A stretch of DNA of 50,876 bases from PBB1 sp040400875 (GTDB lineage Bacteria > Pseudomonadota > Gammaproteobacteria > Burkholderiales > Burkholderiaceae_C), in the NCBI GenBank assembly GCA_040400875.1, contig JBBAPK010000015.1, positions 1 through 50,876 of the forward strand, read 5' to 3'. The notes under the pieces are model-generated. The model saw only the letters and a program-made list of their open reading frames with translations. It made no database searches and was not told where the DNA came from. How positions within the stretch are numbered: the stretch's first letter is position 1; the number at the start of each line of letters is the position of its first letter. This document shows, piece after piece, positions 9,803 through 21,985 of this stretch. The position numbers and the translations under genes are program-made.

Positions 9803-10676
9803 CCAGGTGCCAGATCTCGTTGAATGCGCTGGACTCGCCGCCTTGTTCCTCGCGAATCAAGCCGTGAAAGCGCACGCTGACCACCTGACGCTCGGCCTCG
9901 TCCGAGAAGTCGGCCACCTCGGCATCCACACGAACCACATCGGTGTGCTGCACGGCGGTGCTTGAGCGGTCCTGCAGATCAAGCTTGATCGCAGCGAACA
10001 TCTCGGGCGTGGTGAACTGACGCAAGTCGTTCAGGTCGGCGCTGTCGTTGGCTGCTTGCAGCCGGATGAAGATCATCTTGGCAATGCGCTCGAAGCCTTC
10101 CTGATCAAAGCCCACAGGCACGATCGGTGACGCAGCCAATGCAGCTGGCACCACCGGTTCGGCCGATGCCAAAGGAGCTGGCTCAGGCGCTGAACCGGGC
10201 GATGAACTGCCCGACGACCAAGGGGCGTTGGCGCCGGCCGGTGCACCCGCAAACTGCAGGCCGTTCGATCCCGCCATGGCAGGCCGCGCCTGAGCGCCGC
10301 GCATGCGGCTCATCACAAAGCGGATTGCCACGAAGGCCAAGCCTGCAAGCAACACCATCATGATCATGTTGCCGAACTCTTCGCCCATGCCGAGATGGCT
10401 CATCAGCGCCGCGATGCCCAGACCTGCGGCCAGGCCGGCCAGCGGGCCCATCCAAGAGCGGCGCGGTGCAGCCGGTGCCGCACCTGCTGTGGGTGGCGTG
10501 TTGGGCGTGGCCTGCGCAGGACGTGCAGGAGCCGCATCGGGCGCTGCGCGAGCTGGCATGTTGCGCTGCATGCCGGACGAACCCCCGCCGCCCAGACGTT
10601 TGGCATCGGCGACTGAGGGGGTGAAAGTCAGAACGCTGGCGATGGCGAGCGAGAGGGCGGCGATCCAGGATTTCAT
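9744..10676 (-). CDS. Tim44-like domain protein with N-terminal signal and membrane segments
   Basis: A 310-residue envelope protein. It has a signal segment (about 1-24, ending VADA), an Ala/Pro-rich linker, and one or two membrane helices around residues 75-120 flanked by Gly-rich stretches. Another low-complexity linker precedes a C-terminal Tim44-like domain (about 185-310) ending NEIWHLVKPLDGSREWAIAG, the conserved part. Such proteins are common in beta-proteobacteria with no assigned job; the mitochondrial relative anchors import motors. GGAG lies upstream of the ATG. The end overlaps dusC by 59 bp. Confidence 0.85.
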   Translation of the reverse strand: MKSWIAALSLAIASVLTFTPSVADAKRLGGGGSSGMQRNMPARAAPDAAPARPAQATPNTPPTAGAAPAAPRRSWMGPLAGLAAGLGIAALMSHLGMGEEFGNMIMMVLLAGLAFVAIRFVMSRMRGAQARPAMAGSNGLQFAGAPAGANAPWSSGSSSPGSAPEPAPLASAEPVVPAALAASPIVPVGFDQEGFERIAKMIFIRLQAANDSADLNDLRQFTTPEMFAAIKLDLQDRSSTAVQHTDVVRVDAEVADFSDEAERQVVSVRFHGLIREEQGGESSAFNEIWHLVKPLDGSREWAIAGIQQTH

Positions 10677-10753
10677 TCAGGTCTCCGTTCGAAATTGAAC
10701 CAAGTGATGCGTGAGGTGGGGGCAAACACTCGACGTGTCAAGCCGCTCTACAC

Positions 10754-12601
<1,848 letters not shown>

Positions 12602-12726
12602 GGTTGGGCGCGGTGCAAGATACAGGCTGAGCCATCGACTCGACGGCTGGCAGATTATCCCCTTCGGCCTGCCCGTAAAGTCTTGGCCTCAGGCAGCCCA
12701 ACAGGGCCTTCAACGGGAGTCTTTCC

Positions 12727-13110
12727 ATGCACACACGTCTGGTTTGGGGTCTTGCCGCCGCGGCGCTTTGGCTGTTCATGGTGGGCGCGAACGCCGGCGA
12801 GACCCGCTGGTCGACCACCACTGTCACCACCACCACCACCACGACAACCACCACCAAGACCACGGGCGCGGCTGGCGGTTACGTGGTGTCCACCACTTCG
12901 GTGCCGTCCGGCAGCTATTCGACCTTCCAGAACGGGGGCTACATCTCGTCGCCGCAGACCACCTTCTCGCAGGCCTATTTGCAGCCCTTCATCTACCTGC
13001 CTGCGCCTGTGCCACCTTACTGGCCGCACAAGGACGGCGATCCAGGCCAGCAGCCGCCCTCTTCGCACCACCCGACCCGTCCCGACGTCTCACGACCCGC
13101 AAGCCGCTGA
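12727..13110 (+). CDS. Secreted protein with polythreonine tract, function unknown
   Basis: A 127-residue protein that I do not recognise. A signal peptide (about 1-23, ending ANA) is followed by a threonine tract at residues 30-46 with only Val33 and Lys44 interrupting. Then comes a Ser/Thr/Gly/Tyr-rich middle and a Pro/His-rich end. GGAG seven bases before the ATG supports expression. The DNA of the tract is a run of ACC-like codons (12814-12864). The low-complexity composition suggests an extended surface or periplasmic protein. The codon pattern and ribosome-binding site make it more likely real than the overlapping frames. Confidence 0.65.
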   Translation: MHTRLVWGLAAAALWLFMVGANAGETRWSTTTVTTTTTTTTTTKTTGAAGGYVVSTTSVPSGSYSTFQNGGYISSPQTTFSQAYLQPFIYLPAPVPPYWPHKDGDPGQQPPSSHHPTRPDVSRPASR

Positions 13111-13121
13111 GCCCCTGCGCT

Positions 13122-14693
<1,572 letters not shown>

Positions 14694-14825
14694 GAGAGGG
14701 CTCCGGAAGTTCGCGCTGGCGCGGGGTGGGACTCAGGCGCAGGCTGCCGCAGGGGCGGCCCGTAAAATTCCAGTCTATCGAACAAACACGTCAGGCAGCA
14801 GCGCCTGCACAGGAGGCGCCTTTCC

Positions 14826-15551
14826 ATGGCCGGACATTCCAAGTGGGCCAACATCCAGCACCGCAAGGGTCGCCAGGATGAAAAGCGCGGCAAGATCTGG
14901 ACTCGCGTGATCCGCGAAATCACCGTGGCGGCCCGTCAGGGCGGCGGCGATTTGGCGCTCAACCCGCGATTGCGTTTGGCCGTCGAAAAGGCCAAGGCCG
15001 CCAACATGCCCGCCGACACGGTCAAGAAGAACATCGACAAGGCCACCGGCAACCTCGAAGGCGTCAGCTACGAAGAGATCCGCTACGAAGGCTATGGCAT
15101 CGGTGGCGCTGCCGTGATCGTCGACACCATGACCGACAACCGCGTGCGCACTGTCGCCGAGATGCGCCATGTGCTCAGCAAGCACGGCGGCAATCTGGGC
15201 ACCGAAGGCTCGGTGTCGTTCCAGTTCAAGCATTGCGGGCAGATCATCTTCGCGCCCGGCACCAGCGAAGACAAGGTGATGGAAGTGGCCCTTGAAGCCG
15301 GTGCCGATGACGTGGTCACCGACGACGACGGCGCCATCGAAGTCATCACCGCGCCGACTGCTTTCGAGGCAGTCAAGGCCGCGCTCGATGCCGCCGGACT
15401 GGCCAGCGAGATCGCCGAAGTCACGATGCGCGCCGAAAACACCGTGGCACTCGCCGGTGAAGATGCGGCCCGCATGCAAAAGCTGCTCGACCTGATTGAA
15501 GACATGGACGACACCCAGGCGGTTTTCCACAACGCGGAGTTATCCCCATGA
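14826..15551 (+). CDS. yebC: YebC/PmpR/TACO1 family protein
   Basis: A 241-residue protein starting MAGHSKWANIQHRKGRQDEK, the invariant YebC start, with the later AENTVALAGEDAARMQKLLD segment. The family was first described as DNA-binding regulators and later linked to translation of difficult (for example proline-rich) sequences. AGGAGG nine bases before the ATG is a strong ribosome-binding site. Its stop overlaps a five-codon ORF leading into purD, so the two genes are probably co-transcribed. RuvC, a frequent YebC neighbour elsewhere, is absent. Confidence 0.95.
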   Translation: MAGHSKWANIQHRKGRQDEKRGKIWTRVIREITVAARQGGGDLALNPRLRLAVEKAKAANMPADTVKKNIDKATGNLEGVSYEEIRYEGYGIGGAAVIVDTMTDNRVRTVAEMRHVLSKHGGNLGTEGSVSFQFKHCGQIIFAPGTSEDKVMEVALEAGADDVVTDDDGAIEVITAPTAFEAVKAALDAAGLASEIAEVTMRAENTVALAGEDAARMQKLLDLIEDMDDTQAVFHNAELSP

Positions 15552-15561
15552 GCGCCCGCGC

Positions 15562-16869
15562 ATGAAAGTTCTCGTGATTGGCTCCGGTGGGCGCGAACAC
15601 GCGATCGCCTGGAAGTTGCTGCAGTCGTCCCGCGTGCAGGCGGTGTACGTGGCTCCGGGCAATGGCGGCACCGCGCTCGATGGTCGGCTGCACAACGTGC
15701 CACTGACCGACTTCAACGAACTGGCCGAGTTCGCTGTGAGCGAAAAAATCGCGCTCACGGTGGTCGGCCCCGAAGGCCCGCTGGCTGGCGGCATCGTCGA
15801 TTTCTTCCGAGCGCGCGGCCTGCGCATCTTTGGGCCCACGAAGGCGGCCGCGCAGCTTGAAAGCTCGAAGGCGCACGCCAAGGCCTTCATGGAACGTCAC
15901 CAGATCCCCACCGCGTCGTATGCGGCGTTCACCGATGCGGCTGCAGCCCATGCGCACGTCGATGCGCACGGCGCGCCCATCGTCATCAAAGCCGACGGCT
16001 TGGCCGCCGGCAAGGGCGTGGTGGTGGCGACCACGCTGGCGCAGGCGCACGAGGCCATCGACTGGATGCTGGGCACCGACGGCGCACCCAACACGCTCGG
16101 CGTGCAGCACAACGCCGGCGCCGACGGCCAGGCGCAGCCGCGCGTGGTGATCGAAGCATTTCTCGAAGGCGAGGAAGCCAGCTTCATCGTGCTGTGCGAC
16201 GGCAAGAACGTGGTCTCGCTGGCGACCAGCCAGGACCACAAGCGCCTGCTCGATGGTGACGAAGGCCCCAACACCGGCGGCATGGGAGCGTACTCCCCCG
16301 CGCCGGTGGTCACGCCCAACGTGCACGCCAAGGCGATGCAGGAAATCATATTGCCCACCATCGCCGGCATGGCCCAAGAAGGCGTGCCGTTCACCGGTTT
16401 CCTGTATGCCGGTTTGATGATCGACGCGCACGGCCAGCCGCGCACCGTGGAATTCAACTGCCGGCTCGGCGACCCTGAGACACAGCCCATCCTCATGCGC
16501 CTGAGAGGCGATCTGTTCGATGTGCTGATGCACGCCACCGACGGCACGCTCGACGAGGTCGAGCTGCTGTGGGACCGCCGCGTGGCGCTCGGTGTGGTGG
16601 TGGCTGCTGCGGGCTATCCGCTGGCGCCACGCAAGGGCGACGTGATCGATCCGCTGCCCGCCGAAGCCGCCGATGCCATGGTGTTCCACGCCGGCACCGA
16701 ACTGCGCGACGGCCAGTTGCTCGCCAGCGGCGGGCGCGTGCTGTGCGTCACCGTGCTGGCCGATTCGGTCAAGCAGGCTCAGCCCCGCGCCTATGAATTG
16801 CTGGAATCCATCCACTTCGATGGCATGCAGTACCGCAGCGACATCGGCTACCGCGCCGTCAAGCGCTGA
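15562..16869 (+). CDS. purD: Phosphoribosylamine-glycine ligase
   Basis: A 435-residue ATP-grasp enzyme that makes glycinamide ribonucleotide, the second step of purine synthesis. It starts MKVLVIGSGGREHAIAWKL and shows IVIKADGLAAGKGVV, FLEGEEASFIVLCDG and GPNTGGMGAYSPAPV, all PurD signatures. The start has no Shine-Dalgarno; its ATG overlaps the stop of a five-codon ORF that itself overlaps the yebC stop, suggesting re-initiation. It is followed after 38 bp by hemF. Confidence 0.96.
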   Translation: MKVLVIGSGGREHAIAWKLLQSSRVQAVYVAPGNGGTALDGRLHNVPLTDFNELAEFAVSEKIALTVVGPEGPLAGGIVDFFRARGLRIFGPTKAAAQLESSKAHAKAFMERHQIPTASYAAFTDAAAAHAHVDAHGAPIVIKADGLAAGKGVVVATTLAQAHEAIDWMLGTDGAPNTLGVQHNAGADGQAQPRVVIEAFLEGEEASFIVLCDGKNVVSLATSQDHKRLLDGDEGPNTGGMGAYSPAPVVTPNVHAKAMQEIILPTIAGMAQEGVPFTGFLYAGLMIDAHGQPRTVEFNCRLGDPETQPILMRLRGDLFDVLMHATDGTLDEVELLWDRRVALGVVVAAAGYPLAPRKGDVIDPLPAEAADAMVFHAGTELRDGQLLASGGRVLCVTVLADSVKQAQPRAYELLESIHFDGMQYRSDIGYRAVKR

Positions 16870-16907
16870 CCTTCCCGACCCCTGCGGTCGCCACCACCAT
16901 CACCGTC

Positions 16908-17849
16908 ATGAGCACACAAGCCGTTCGAAAGTACTTGCTGGGTCTGCAGGACCGCGTCATCGGCGCGCTCGAGGTCGAAGGCGGTCAGCCGTTTCGCAGC
17001 GACGCCTGGGTGCGCGAGCCGGGCGCACGACTGCAAGGCGACGGGCAGTCGCGGCTGATCGAAGACGGCGATTTGCTCGAGCGCGGCGGCTGCAACTTCT
17101 CGCATGTGCGTGGCCCGCAGCTGCCGCCATCGGCCACGCAGCATCGGCCCGAGCTCGCCGGCGCACCGTTTGAGGCGATGGGTGTGTCGCTGGTGTTCCA
17201 CCCGCGCAATCCCTATGTGCCCACGATGCACATGAACGTGCGCATGTTTGCCGCGCTGCCCGAGGGCCGCGAGCCGGTGGTGTGGTTCGGCGGCGGCATG
17301 GACCTGACGCCGTATTACGGCTTCGAGGAAGACGCGAGCCACTTTCACCGCGTCAACCGCGAGGCGCTCACGCCCTTCGGCGACGACAAGTACCCGCGCT
17401 TCAAGAAATGGTGCGATGAGTACTTCTTCCTCAAGCACCGCGACGAGCCGCGCGGCATCGGCGGCGTGTTCTTCGACGACTTCGCCGAGTTGGGCTTCGA
17501 TCGCAGTTTCGCGATGATGCGATCGGTGGGTGATTCGGTGATCGGCGCCTATTTGCCCATCGTGCAGCGCCGTCGCCACATGGCCTACGGCGAGCACGAG
17601 CGTGATTTCCAGGCCTATCGACGCGGGCGCTACGTCGAATTCAATTTGGTGTTCGACCGCGGCACGCTGTTCGGTCTGCAGTCGGGCGGTCGCACCGAAA
17701 GCATCCTGATGTCGATGCCGCCCATCGTCAAATGGCGATACGACTGGCATCCCGGGCCCGGCACGCCCGAAGCTCGCCTGTACAGCGACTTTTTGCGCCC
17801 GCGCGAGTGGGCCGACTGGCAGCCCACTGCCGGGGACGCCCCGGCTTGA
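16908..17849 (+). CDS. hemF: Oxygen-dependent coproporphyrinogen III oxidase
   Basis: A 313-residue enzyme that oxidatively decarboxylates coproporphyrinogen III to protoporphyrinogen IX in haem synthesis. The signature GVSLVFHPRNPYVPTMHMNV, WFGGGMDLTPYYG and YVEFNLVFDRGTLFGLQSGG are all present. The length is near the usual 300. It sits in the purD-to-rng run, and its TGA overlaps the TTG start of nadD (TTGA), which implies coupled translation. Confidence 0.96.
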   Translation: MSTQAVRKYLLGLQDRVIGALEVEGGQPFRSDAWVREPGARLQGDGQSRLIEDGDLLERGGCNFSHVRGPQLPPSATQHRPELAGAPFEAMGVSLVFHPRNPYVPTMHMNVRMFAALPEGREPVVWFGGGMDLTPYYGFEEDASHFHRVNREALTPFGDDKYPRFKKWCDEYFFLKHRDEPRGIGGVFFDDFAELGFDRSFAMMRSVGDSVIGAYLPIVQRRRHMAYGEHERDFQAYRRGRYVEFNLVFDRGTLFGLQSGGRTESILMSMPPIVKWRYDWHPGPGTPEARLYSDFLRPREWADWQPTAGDAPA

Positions 17850-18427
17850 GACGCATCGGCCTGTTCGGAGGCAGCTTCGACCCGGTTCACAACGCGCATG
17901 TGGCGCTGGCCCGCTCAGCGCTCGAGGCACTGGCGCTCGACGAGGTGCGCTGGATTCCGGCCGGCCACCCCTGGCAAAAGACACGCACGCTCGCTGATGC
18001 CGCCCACCGTCAGGCGATGGTGGCGCTGGCCATTGAAGGCGAGCCGCGCTTCGTGCTCGATCCCATCGAGCTGCAGCGCCCCGGCCCGAGCTACATGCTC
18101 GACACCGTGACCGAGCTGCAGGCCGCGCAACCCGGTGCGCGGTGGTTCTTGATCATCGGCCAGGATCAGCAAGCTGGCCTGCCGACTTGGCATGGCGCCG
18201 AGGAACTGACCCGGCGGGTGACGCTGGCCGTGGCACAGCGCCCCGGCGCGTCCGGCGATGCGCAGTCGTTGCTGCTGGCCGGCAGCGTCGTGCACACCGT
18301 GCCGCTGCCGCCGATGGCGCTGTCCTCGACCGAGGTGCGAAAGCGCTGCGCGGCCGGGCAAGCCATCGATCACCTCGTGAGCCCAAAAGTCGCAAGTTAT
18401 ATTGGGCAGCACGGGCTGTACCGGTGA
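17846..18427 (+). CDS. nadD: Nicotinate-nucleotide adenylyltransferase
   Basis: A 193-residue nucleotidyltransferase that adenylates nicotinate mononucleotide in NAD synthesis. The start LRRIGLFGGSFDPVHNAHVA contains the (H/T)xGH motif, here HNAH with Ala for Gly. ALSSTEVRKR is the SSTxxR motif near the end. The only start that keeps the Rossmann strand intact is the TTG at 17846, overlapping the hemF stop as TTGA. A rare start plus overlap suggests low, coupled expression. Confidence 0.92.
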   Translation: MRRIGLFGGSFDPVHNAHVALARSALEALALDEVRWIPAGHPWQKTRTLADAAHRQAMVALAIEGEPRFVLDPIELQRPGPSYMLDTVTELQAAQPGARWFLIIGQDQQAGLPTWHGAEELTRRVTLAVAQRPGASGDAQSLLLAGSVVHTVPLPPMALSSTEVRKRCAAGQAIDHLVSPKVASYIGQHGLYR

Positions 18428-18498
18428 TGTCGTTGGCACCGACGCCCCCAACCCTCAGGTATTTCATCGCAAGCGCCCTTTGGCGCCACAGGAGCTGA

Positions 18499-19287
18499 AT
18501 GGACATCAAGAAACTGCAACGCGTCATCGTCGATGGTCTGGAAGACGTCAAGGCCCAGAACATCGTTGTGTTCGATACCGAACACCTGTCGTCGCTGTTC
18601 GAGCGCGTGATCATCGCCTCGGGCACCAGCAACCGGCAGACCAAGGCGCTGGCCTCCAGCGTGCGCGAGGCGGTCAAGCAGGCAGGTCAGGTGCCTCCGC
18701 GGGTCGAGGGTGAGGTCAACGGCGAATGGATCATCGTCGACTGCGGCTCGGCGGTGGTGCACCTCATGCAACCCAACATCCGCGAGTACTACCACCTCGA
18801 AGAAATCTGGGGCGACAAGCCCGTCAAGATGAAGCTCGACAACGCGCCCAGGCGTCTGGTCAAGGCCGAAGAACCTGCAGCACCGGCGAAGAAGGTGGCG
18901 GCCAAGAAGACCGCCGCCAAGAAAGCGCCTGCGGGGAAGACGGCAGCACCTGTGGTGGCCGGCAAGGCCGCTGCCAAGTCTGCCCCCGCCAAAAAGAGCC
19001 CCGCTCGCAAGACGCCGGCTGCAGCCGTTGCAGCGCCGGTCGCAGCGCCCGTGGCCAAGCGTCGCTCGCCAGTTGCCAAGCCCGGCGTGTCGAGCCGCGT
19101 CGCAGCGCCTGTGAAGTCGGGTGTCACCCGCACCGTGGGTGTGAAGGTGGCCAGCGCGGCTTCCAAGTCGGCACCCGTGAAGACGATGGTGGTGAACAGG
19201 CCGGTCGTGCGCAAGGCGGCTGCCAAGGCAACGGCCAAGGCACCCGCCAAGACAGCACCGGCGCGCAAGACCTCGCGCAACGCGTGA
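18499..19287 (+). CDS. rsfS: Ribosomal silencing factor RsfS with long Lys/Ala-rich tail
   Basis: The first 115 or so residues are a normal RsfS/Iojap domain (IVVFDTEHLSSLFERVIIASG; GEWIIVDCGSAVVHLM; REYYHLEEIWGD), which binds ribosomal protein L14 and blocks subunit joining. About 145 more residues follow. They are almost only Lys, Ala, Pro, Val, Ser, Thr and Arg, with KKxAAKK-type repeats like histone H1 tails. Such tails usually bind nucleic acid. Whether the tail is used on the ribosome or on DNA is unknown. The ATG follows AGGAG by four bases. The stop overlaps the rlmH GTG (GTGA). Confidence 0.92.
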   Translation: MDIKKLQRVIVDGLEDVKAQNIVVFDTEHLSSLFERVIIASGTSNRQTKALASSVREAVKQAGQVPPRVEGEVNGEWIIVDCGSAVVHLMQPNIREYYHLEEIWGDKPVKMKLDNAPRRLVKAEEPAAPAKKVAAKKTAAKKAPAGKTAAPVVAGKAAAKSAPAKKSPARKTPAAAVAAPVAAPVAKRRSPVAKPGVSSRVAAPVKSGVTRTVGVKVASAASKSAPVKTMVVNRPVVRKAAAKATAKAPAKTAPARKTSRNA

Positions 19288-19751
19288 AGCTGGTGCTCGC
19301 GGCCGTCGGTCACCGCCTGCCTGGCTGGGCCGACACCGCCTACGTGAACTACGCCAAACGCTTTCCGCCCGATCTTCGGCTTGAGCTCAAGGCGGTCAAG
19401 GCCGAGCCGCGCAGCGGCAAGACGGCCGAGCAGTTGATGGCTGCCGAGTCGGTCAGGCTGGAAGCCGCGATTCCCAAGGGCGCGCGCCGTGTGGTGCTCG
19501 ATGAGCGCGGCACGCGGCTGACCACGATGCAGTTGTCGCAGCGGCTGTCGACGTGGGTGATCGACGGGCGCGATGTTGCGCTCATCGTGGGCGGGCCTGA
19601 TGGTCTGGCCGCATCGCTCAAGGACAGCGCGGAGGAAACCTTGCGCCTGTCGGATCTGACGCTGCCCCACGCCTACGTGCGCGTGCTGTTGGCCGAGGCG
19701 CTGTACCGCGCCTGGACGGTGACCATCAACCACCCCTACCACCGCGAATGA
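19284..19751 (+). CDS. rlmH: 23S rRNA pseudouridine-1915 N3-methyltransferase
   Basis: A 155-residue SPOUT methyltransferase, exactly the family length. LVLAAVGHRLPGWAD starts the fold, VALIVGGPDGL is the SAM-binding knot, and the C-terminus ends ALYRAWTVTINHPYHRE, the RlmH signature. It methylates pseudouridine 1915 of 23S rRNA after subunit joining. The GTG start overlaps the rsfS stop, and its own stop overlaps the maf start (ATGA). The rsfS-rlmH pairing is widely conserved. Confidence 0.95.
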   Translation: MKLVLAAVGHRLPGWADTAYVNYAKRFPPDLRLELKAVKAEPRSGKTAEQLMAAESVRLEAAIPKGARRVVLDERGTRLTTMQLSQRLSTWVIDGRDVALIVGGPDGLAASLKDSAEETLRLSDLTLPHAYVRVLLAEALYRAWTVTINHPYHRE

Positions 19752-20377
19752 AGCGACCCGTCGAAACGGCAACGCATGACTTTGTCTACCTCGCCTCGCA
19801 AAGCCCGCGTCGCCGGCAGCTGCTCGAGCAGATCGGCGTGCGACACGAGTTGCTGCTGGCCGACGCGGCCGAAGAAGACGCCGAAGCACTCGAAGCCGAA
19901 CGCCACGGCGAGCTGCCGCTGGCCTATGTGCGGCGCGTGACGCAGGCCAAGCTCGATGCCGCGCAATCGCGGCTGCAGCGGCGCGGCCTGCCGGCAGCAC
20001 CCGTGCTGTGCTCGGACACCACGGTGGCGCTGGGGCGTCGCATCTACGGCAAGCCGCTGGACGCAGCCGATGCGGTGGCCACCTTGCGCGAGCTGAGCGG
20101 CCGCACGCACCGTGTGATCACCGCGGTGGCCGTGGGCCTGGGCTCGCAGCAGCGGCTCGCGGTGAGCGAGTCGCGTGTGAGCTTTGCCGAAATCGACGAG
20201 GCTGCGCTCGAACGCTACGTGGCCGGCGGCGAGCCGTTCGGCAAGGCAGGCGCCTACGCCATTCAAGGCGCAGCCAGCGTCTGGGTGAGTCGCATCGCAG
20301 GCAGCTACAGCGGCATCATGGGCTTGCCGCTGTACGAAATCGCGCAGTTGCTGCGTGCGTTTGGCGTGCGCAGCTAA
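19748..20377 (+). CDS. maf: Maf-like nucleoside triphosphate pyrophosphatase
   Basis: A 209-residue house-cleaning pyrophosphatase. The Maf motif appears as LASQSPRRRQLLEQIG, followed by SDTTVALGRRIYGKP and GSYSGIMGLPLYE. These features fit the YhdE-type (dTTP/UTP) group rather than YceF, though this subgroup call is from memory. It lies between rlmH (4-bp overlap) and rng, an order also found in other beta-proteobacteria. Confidence 0.93.
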   Translation: MKRPVETATHDFVYLASQSPRRRQLLEQIGVRHELLLADAAEEDAEALEAERHGELPLAYVRRVTQAKLDAAQSRLQRRGLPAAPVLCSDTTVALGRRIYGKPLDAADAVATLRELSGRTHRVITAVAVGLGSQQRLAVSESRVSFAEIDEAALERYVAGGEPFGKAGAYAIQGAASVWVSRIAGSYSGIMGLPLYEIAQLLRAFGVRS

Positions 20378-20405
20378 GCGGCAGCGCTCGCATACCATCG
20401 TCTGC

Positions 20406-21890
20406 ATGCAAGACATCCTGATCAACTGGACACCGCAGGAAACCCGCGTGGCGGTTGTCGAACACGGCGCGGTGCAGGATCTGCACATCGAACGCACGCT
20501 CGAGCGTGGTCTGGTGGGCAACATCTACGCCGGCAAGGTGGTGCGCGTGCTGCCGGGCATGCAGTCGGCGTTCATCGACATCGGATTGGAACGCGCTGCC
20601 TTCTTGCACGTGGCCGATGTGCAGCAGGTGGCCGATGCCGCGCGCACCGCTGGCGGCAACCCGAGCACGCCACCGCCGCCCATCGAGCGGCTGGTGTTCG
20701 AGGGCCAGACGATGACGGTGCAGGTCATCAAGGATCCGATCGGCACCAAGGGCGCGCGGCTGTCCACGCAGGTCAGCATCGCCGGGCGGCTGCTGGTGTT
20801 TCTGCCGCAAGACGACCACATCGGTATCAGCCAGAAGATCGGCTCGCACGAACTGCGAGAGCAGTTGCGCGAGCGCATGACGGTGCTGTCGCGCACCACC
20901 GACGGCAGCGCCAGCGGTGGCTTCATCCTGCGCACCAATGCCGAGGACGCGACCGATGCCGAACTGGCTGACGACATCGCCTATCTGCGCAAGACCTGGG
21001 CTGCCATTCGCGAACGCAGCTTCAAGATGCCGCCGGGCAGTCTGCTGCACCAAGACCTGAGCCTGCTGCAGCGCGTGCTGCGCGATCTGGTGCACGAGGG
21101 CACGCAGTCGATACGCATCGATTCACGCCAGCAGTTCGATGTGCTCAAGGCGTTTGGCGAGGTCTTCACCCCCAGCTCGGTGGGCAAGCTCGAGCACCAC
21201 AAGGGCGAGCGGCCCATCTTCGATTTGTTCAACATCGACGAGGAGATCGCGCGCGCGCTGTCACGGCGCGTCGACCTGAAGTCGGGCGGCTATCTGATCA
21301 TCGACCAGACCGAAGCGCTCACTACGGTCGACGTGAACACCGGCGGCTATGTGGGCGCGCGCAACTTCGACGACACCATCTTCAAGACCAACCTTGAGGC
21401 CACGCAGGCGATTGCCCGCCAGATGCGGCTGCGCAACCTCGGCGGCATCATCATCGTGGACTTCATCGACATGAGCCGCGACGAGCACCAGGCCACGGTG
21501 CTCGCCGAGCTCAAGCGCCAGCTGGCGCGTGACCGCACCAAGATCACGGTGAGCGGCTTCACCCAGCTCGGGCTGGTCGAGCTCACACGCAAGCGCACCC
21601 GCGAATCGCTGGCCCACATGCTGTGCGAGCCGTGCCCCACCTGCGAGGGCAAGGGCCAGGTCAAGACCGCGCGCAGCGTGTGCTACGACATCCTGCGCGA
21701 GATCCTGCGCGAGGCACGCCAGTTCAACCCGAAAGAATTCCGCATCATCGCCACGCCTGCGGTCGTCGAGATGCTGCTCGACGAGGAAAGCCAGCACCTC
21801 GCCGGCCTGAGTGACTTCATCGGCAAGCCGATCTCGCTGAGCGCCGAAGCCCACGCCTCGCCGGAGCAGTACGACATCGTGCTGATGTGA
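20406..21890 (+). CDS. rng: Ribonuclease G
   Basis: A 494-residue endoribonuclease of the RNase E/G family, involved in 16S rRNA 5' maturation and mRNA decay. It starts MQDILINWTPQETRVAVVEH and has an N-terminal S1 domain (about 35-125). The catalytic DNase-I-like region carries TVDVNTGGYVG and IIIVDFIDM, and the zinc-link cysteines are in CEPCPTCEGKG. It lacks the long C-terminal scaffold of RNase E, which fits RNase G in length. It ends the purD-rng run. Confidence 0.95.
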   Translation: MQDILINWTPQETRVAVVEHGAVQDLHIERTLERGLVGNIYAGKVVRVLPGMQSAFIDIGLERAAFLHVADVQQVADAARTAGGNPSTPPPPIERLVFEGQTMTVQVIKDPIGTKGARLSTQVSIAGRLLVFLPQDDHIGISQKIGSHELREQLRERMTVLSRTTDGSASGGFILRTNAEDATDAELADDIAYLRKTWAAIRERSFKMPPGSLLHQDLSLLQRVLRDLVHEGTQSIRIDSRQQFDVLKAFGEVFTPSSVGKLEHHKGERPIFDLFNIDEEIARALSRRVDLKSGGYLIIDQTEALTTVDVNTGGYVGARNFDDTIFKTNLEATQAIARQMRLRNLGGIIIVDFIDMSRDEHQATVLAELKRQLARDRTKITVSGFTQLGLVELTRKRTRESLAHMLCEPCPTCEGKGQVKTARSVCYDILREILREARQFNPKEFRIIATPAVVEMLLDEESQHLAGLSDFIGKPISLSAEAHASPEQYDIVLM

Positions 21891-21985
21891 GGCCCTTTGA
21901 GTCGTCCACATGGCCACAATCGATGCATTGAACGCTGCTGTGCAGACGGCGAGCGGCTTGTCGATTTCAGGAATCGGGGTCTCGA

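Noticed and set aside
12814..12864. The ACC-rich run as a CRISPR-like or other repeat array
   Set aside because: It is a simple triplet run inside one coding frame, with no spacers or longer repeat units.
15421..16815. A 464-codon minus-strand frame over purD
   Set aside because: Antisense shadow of purD; no domain and a composition typical of such shadows.
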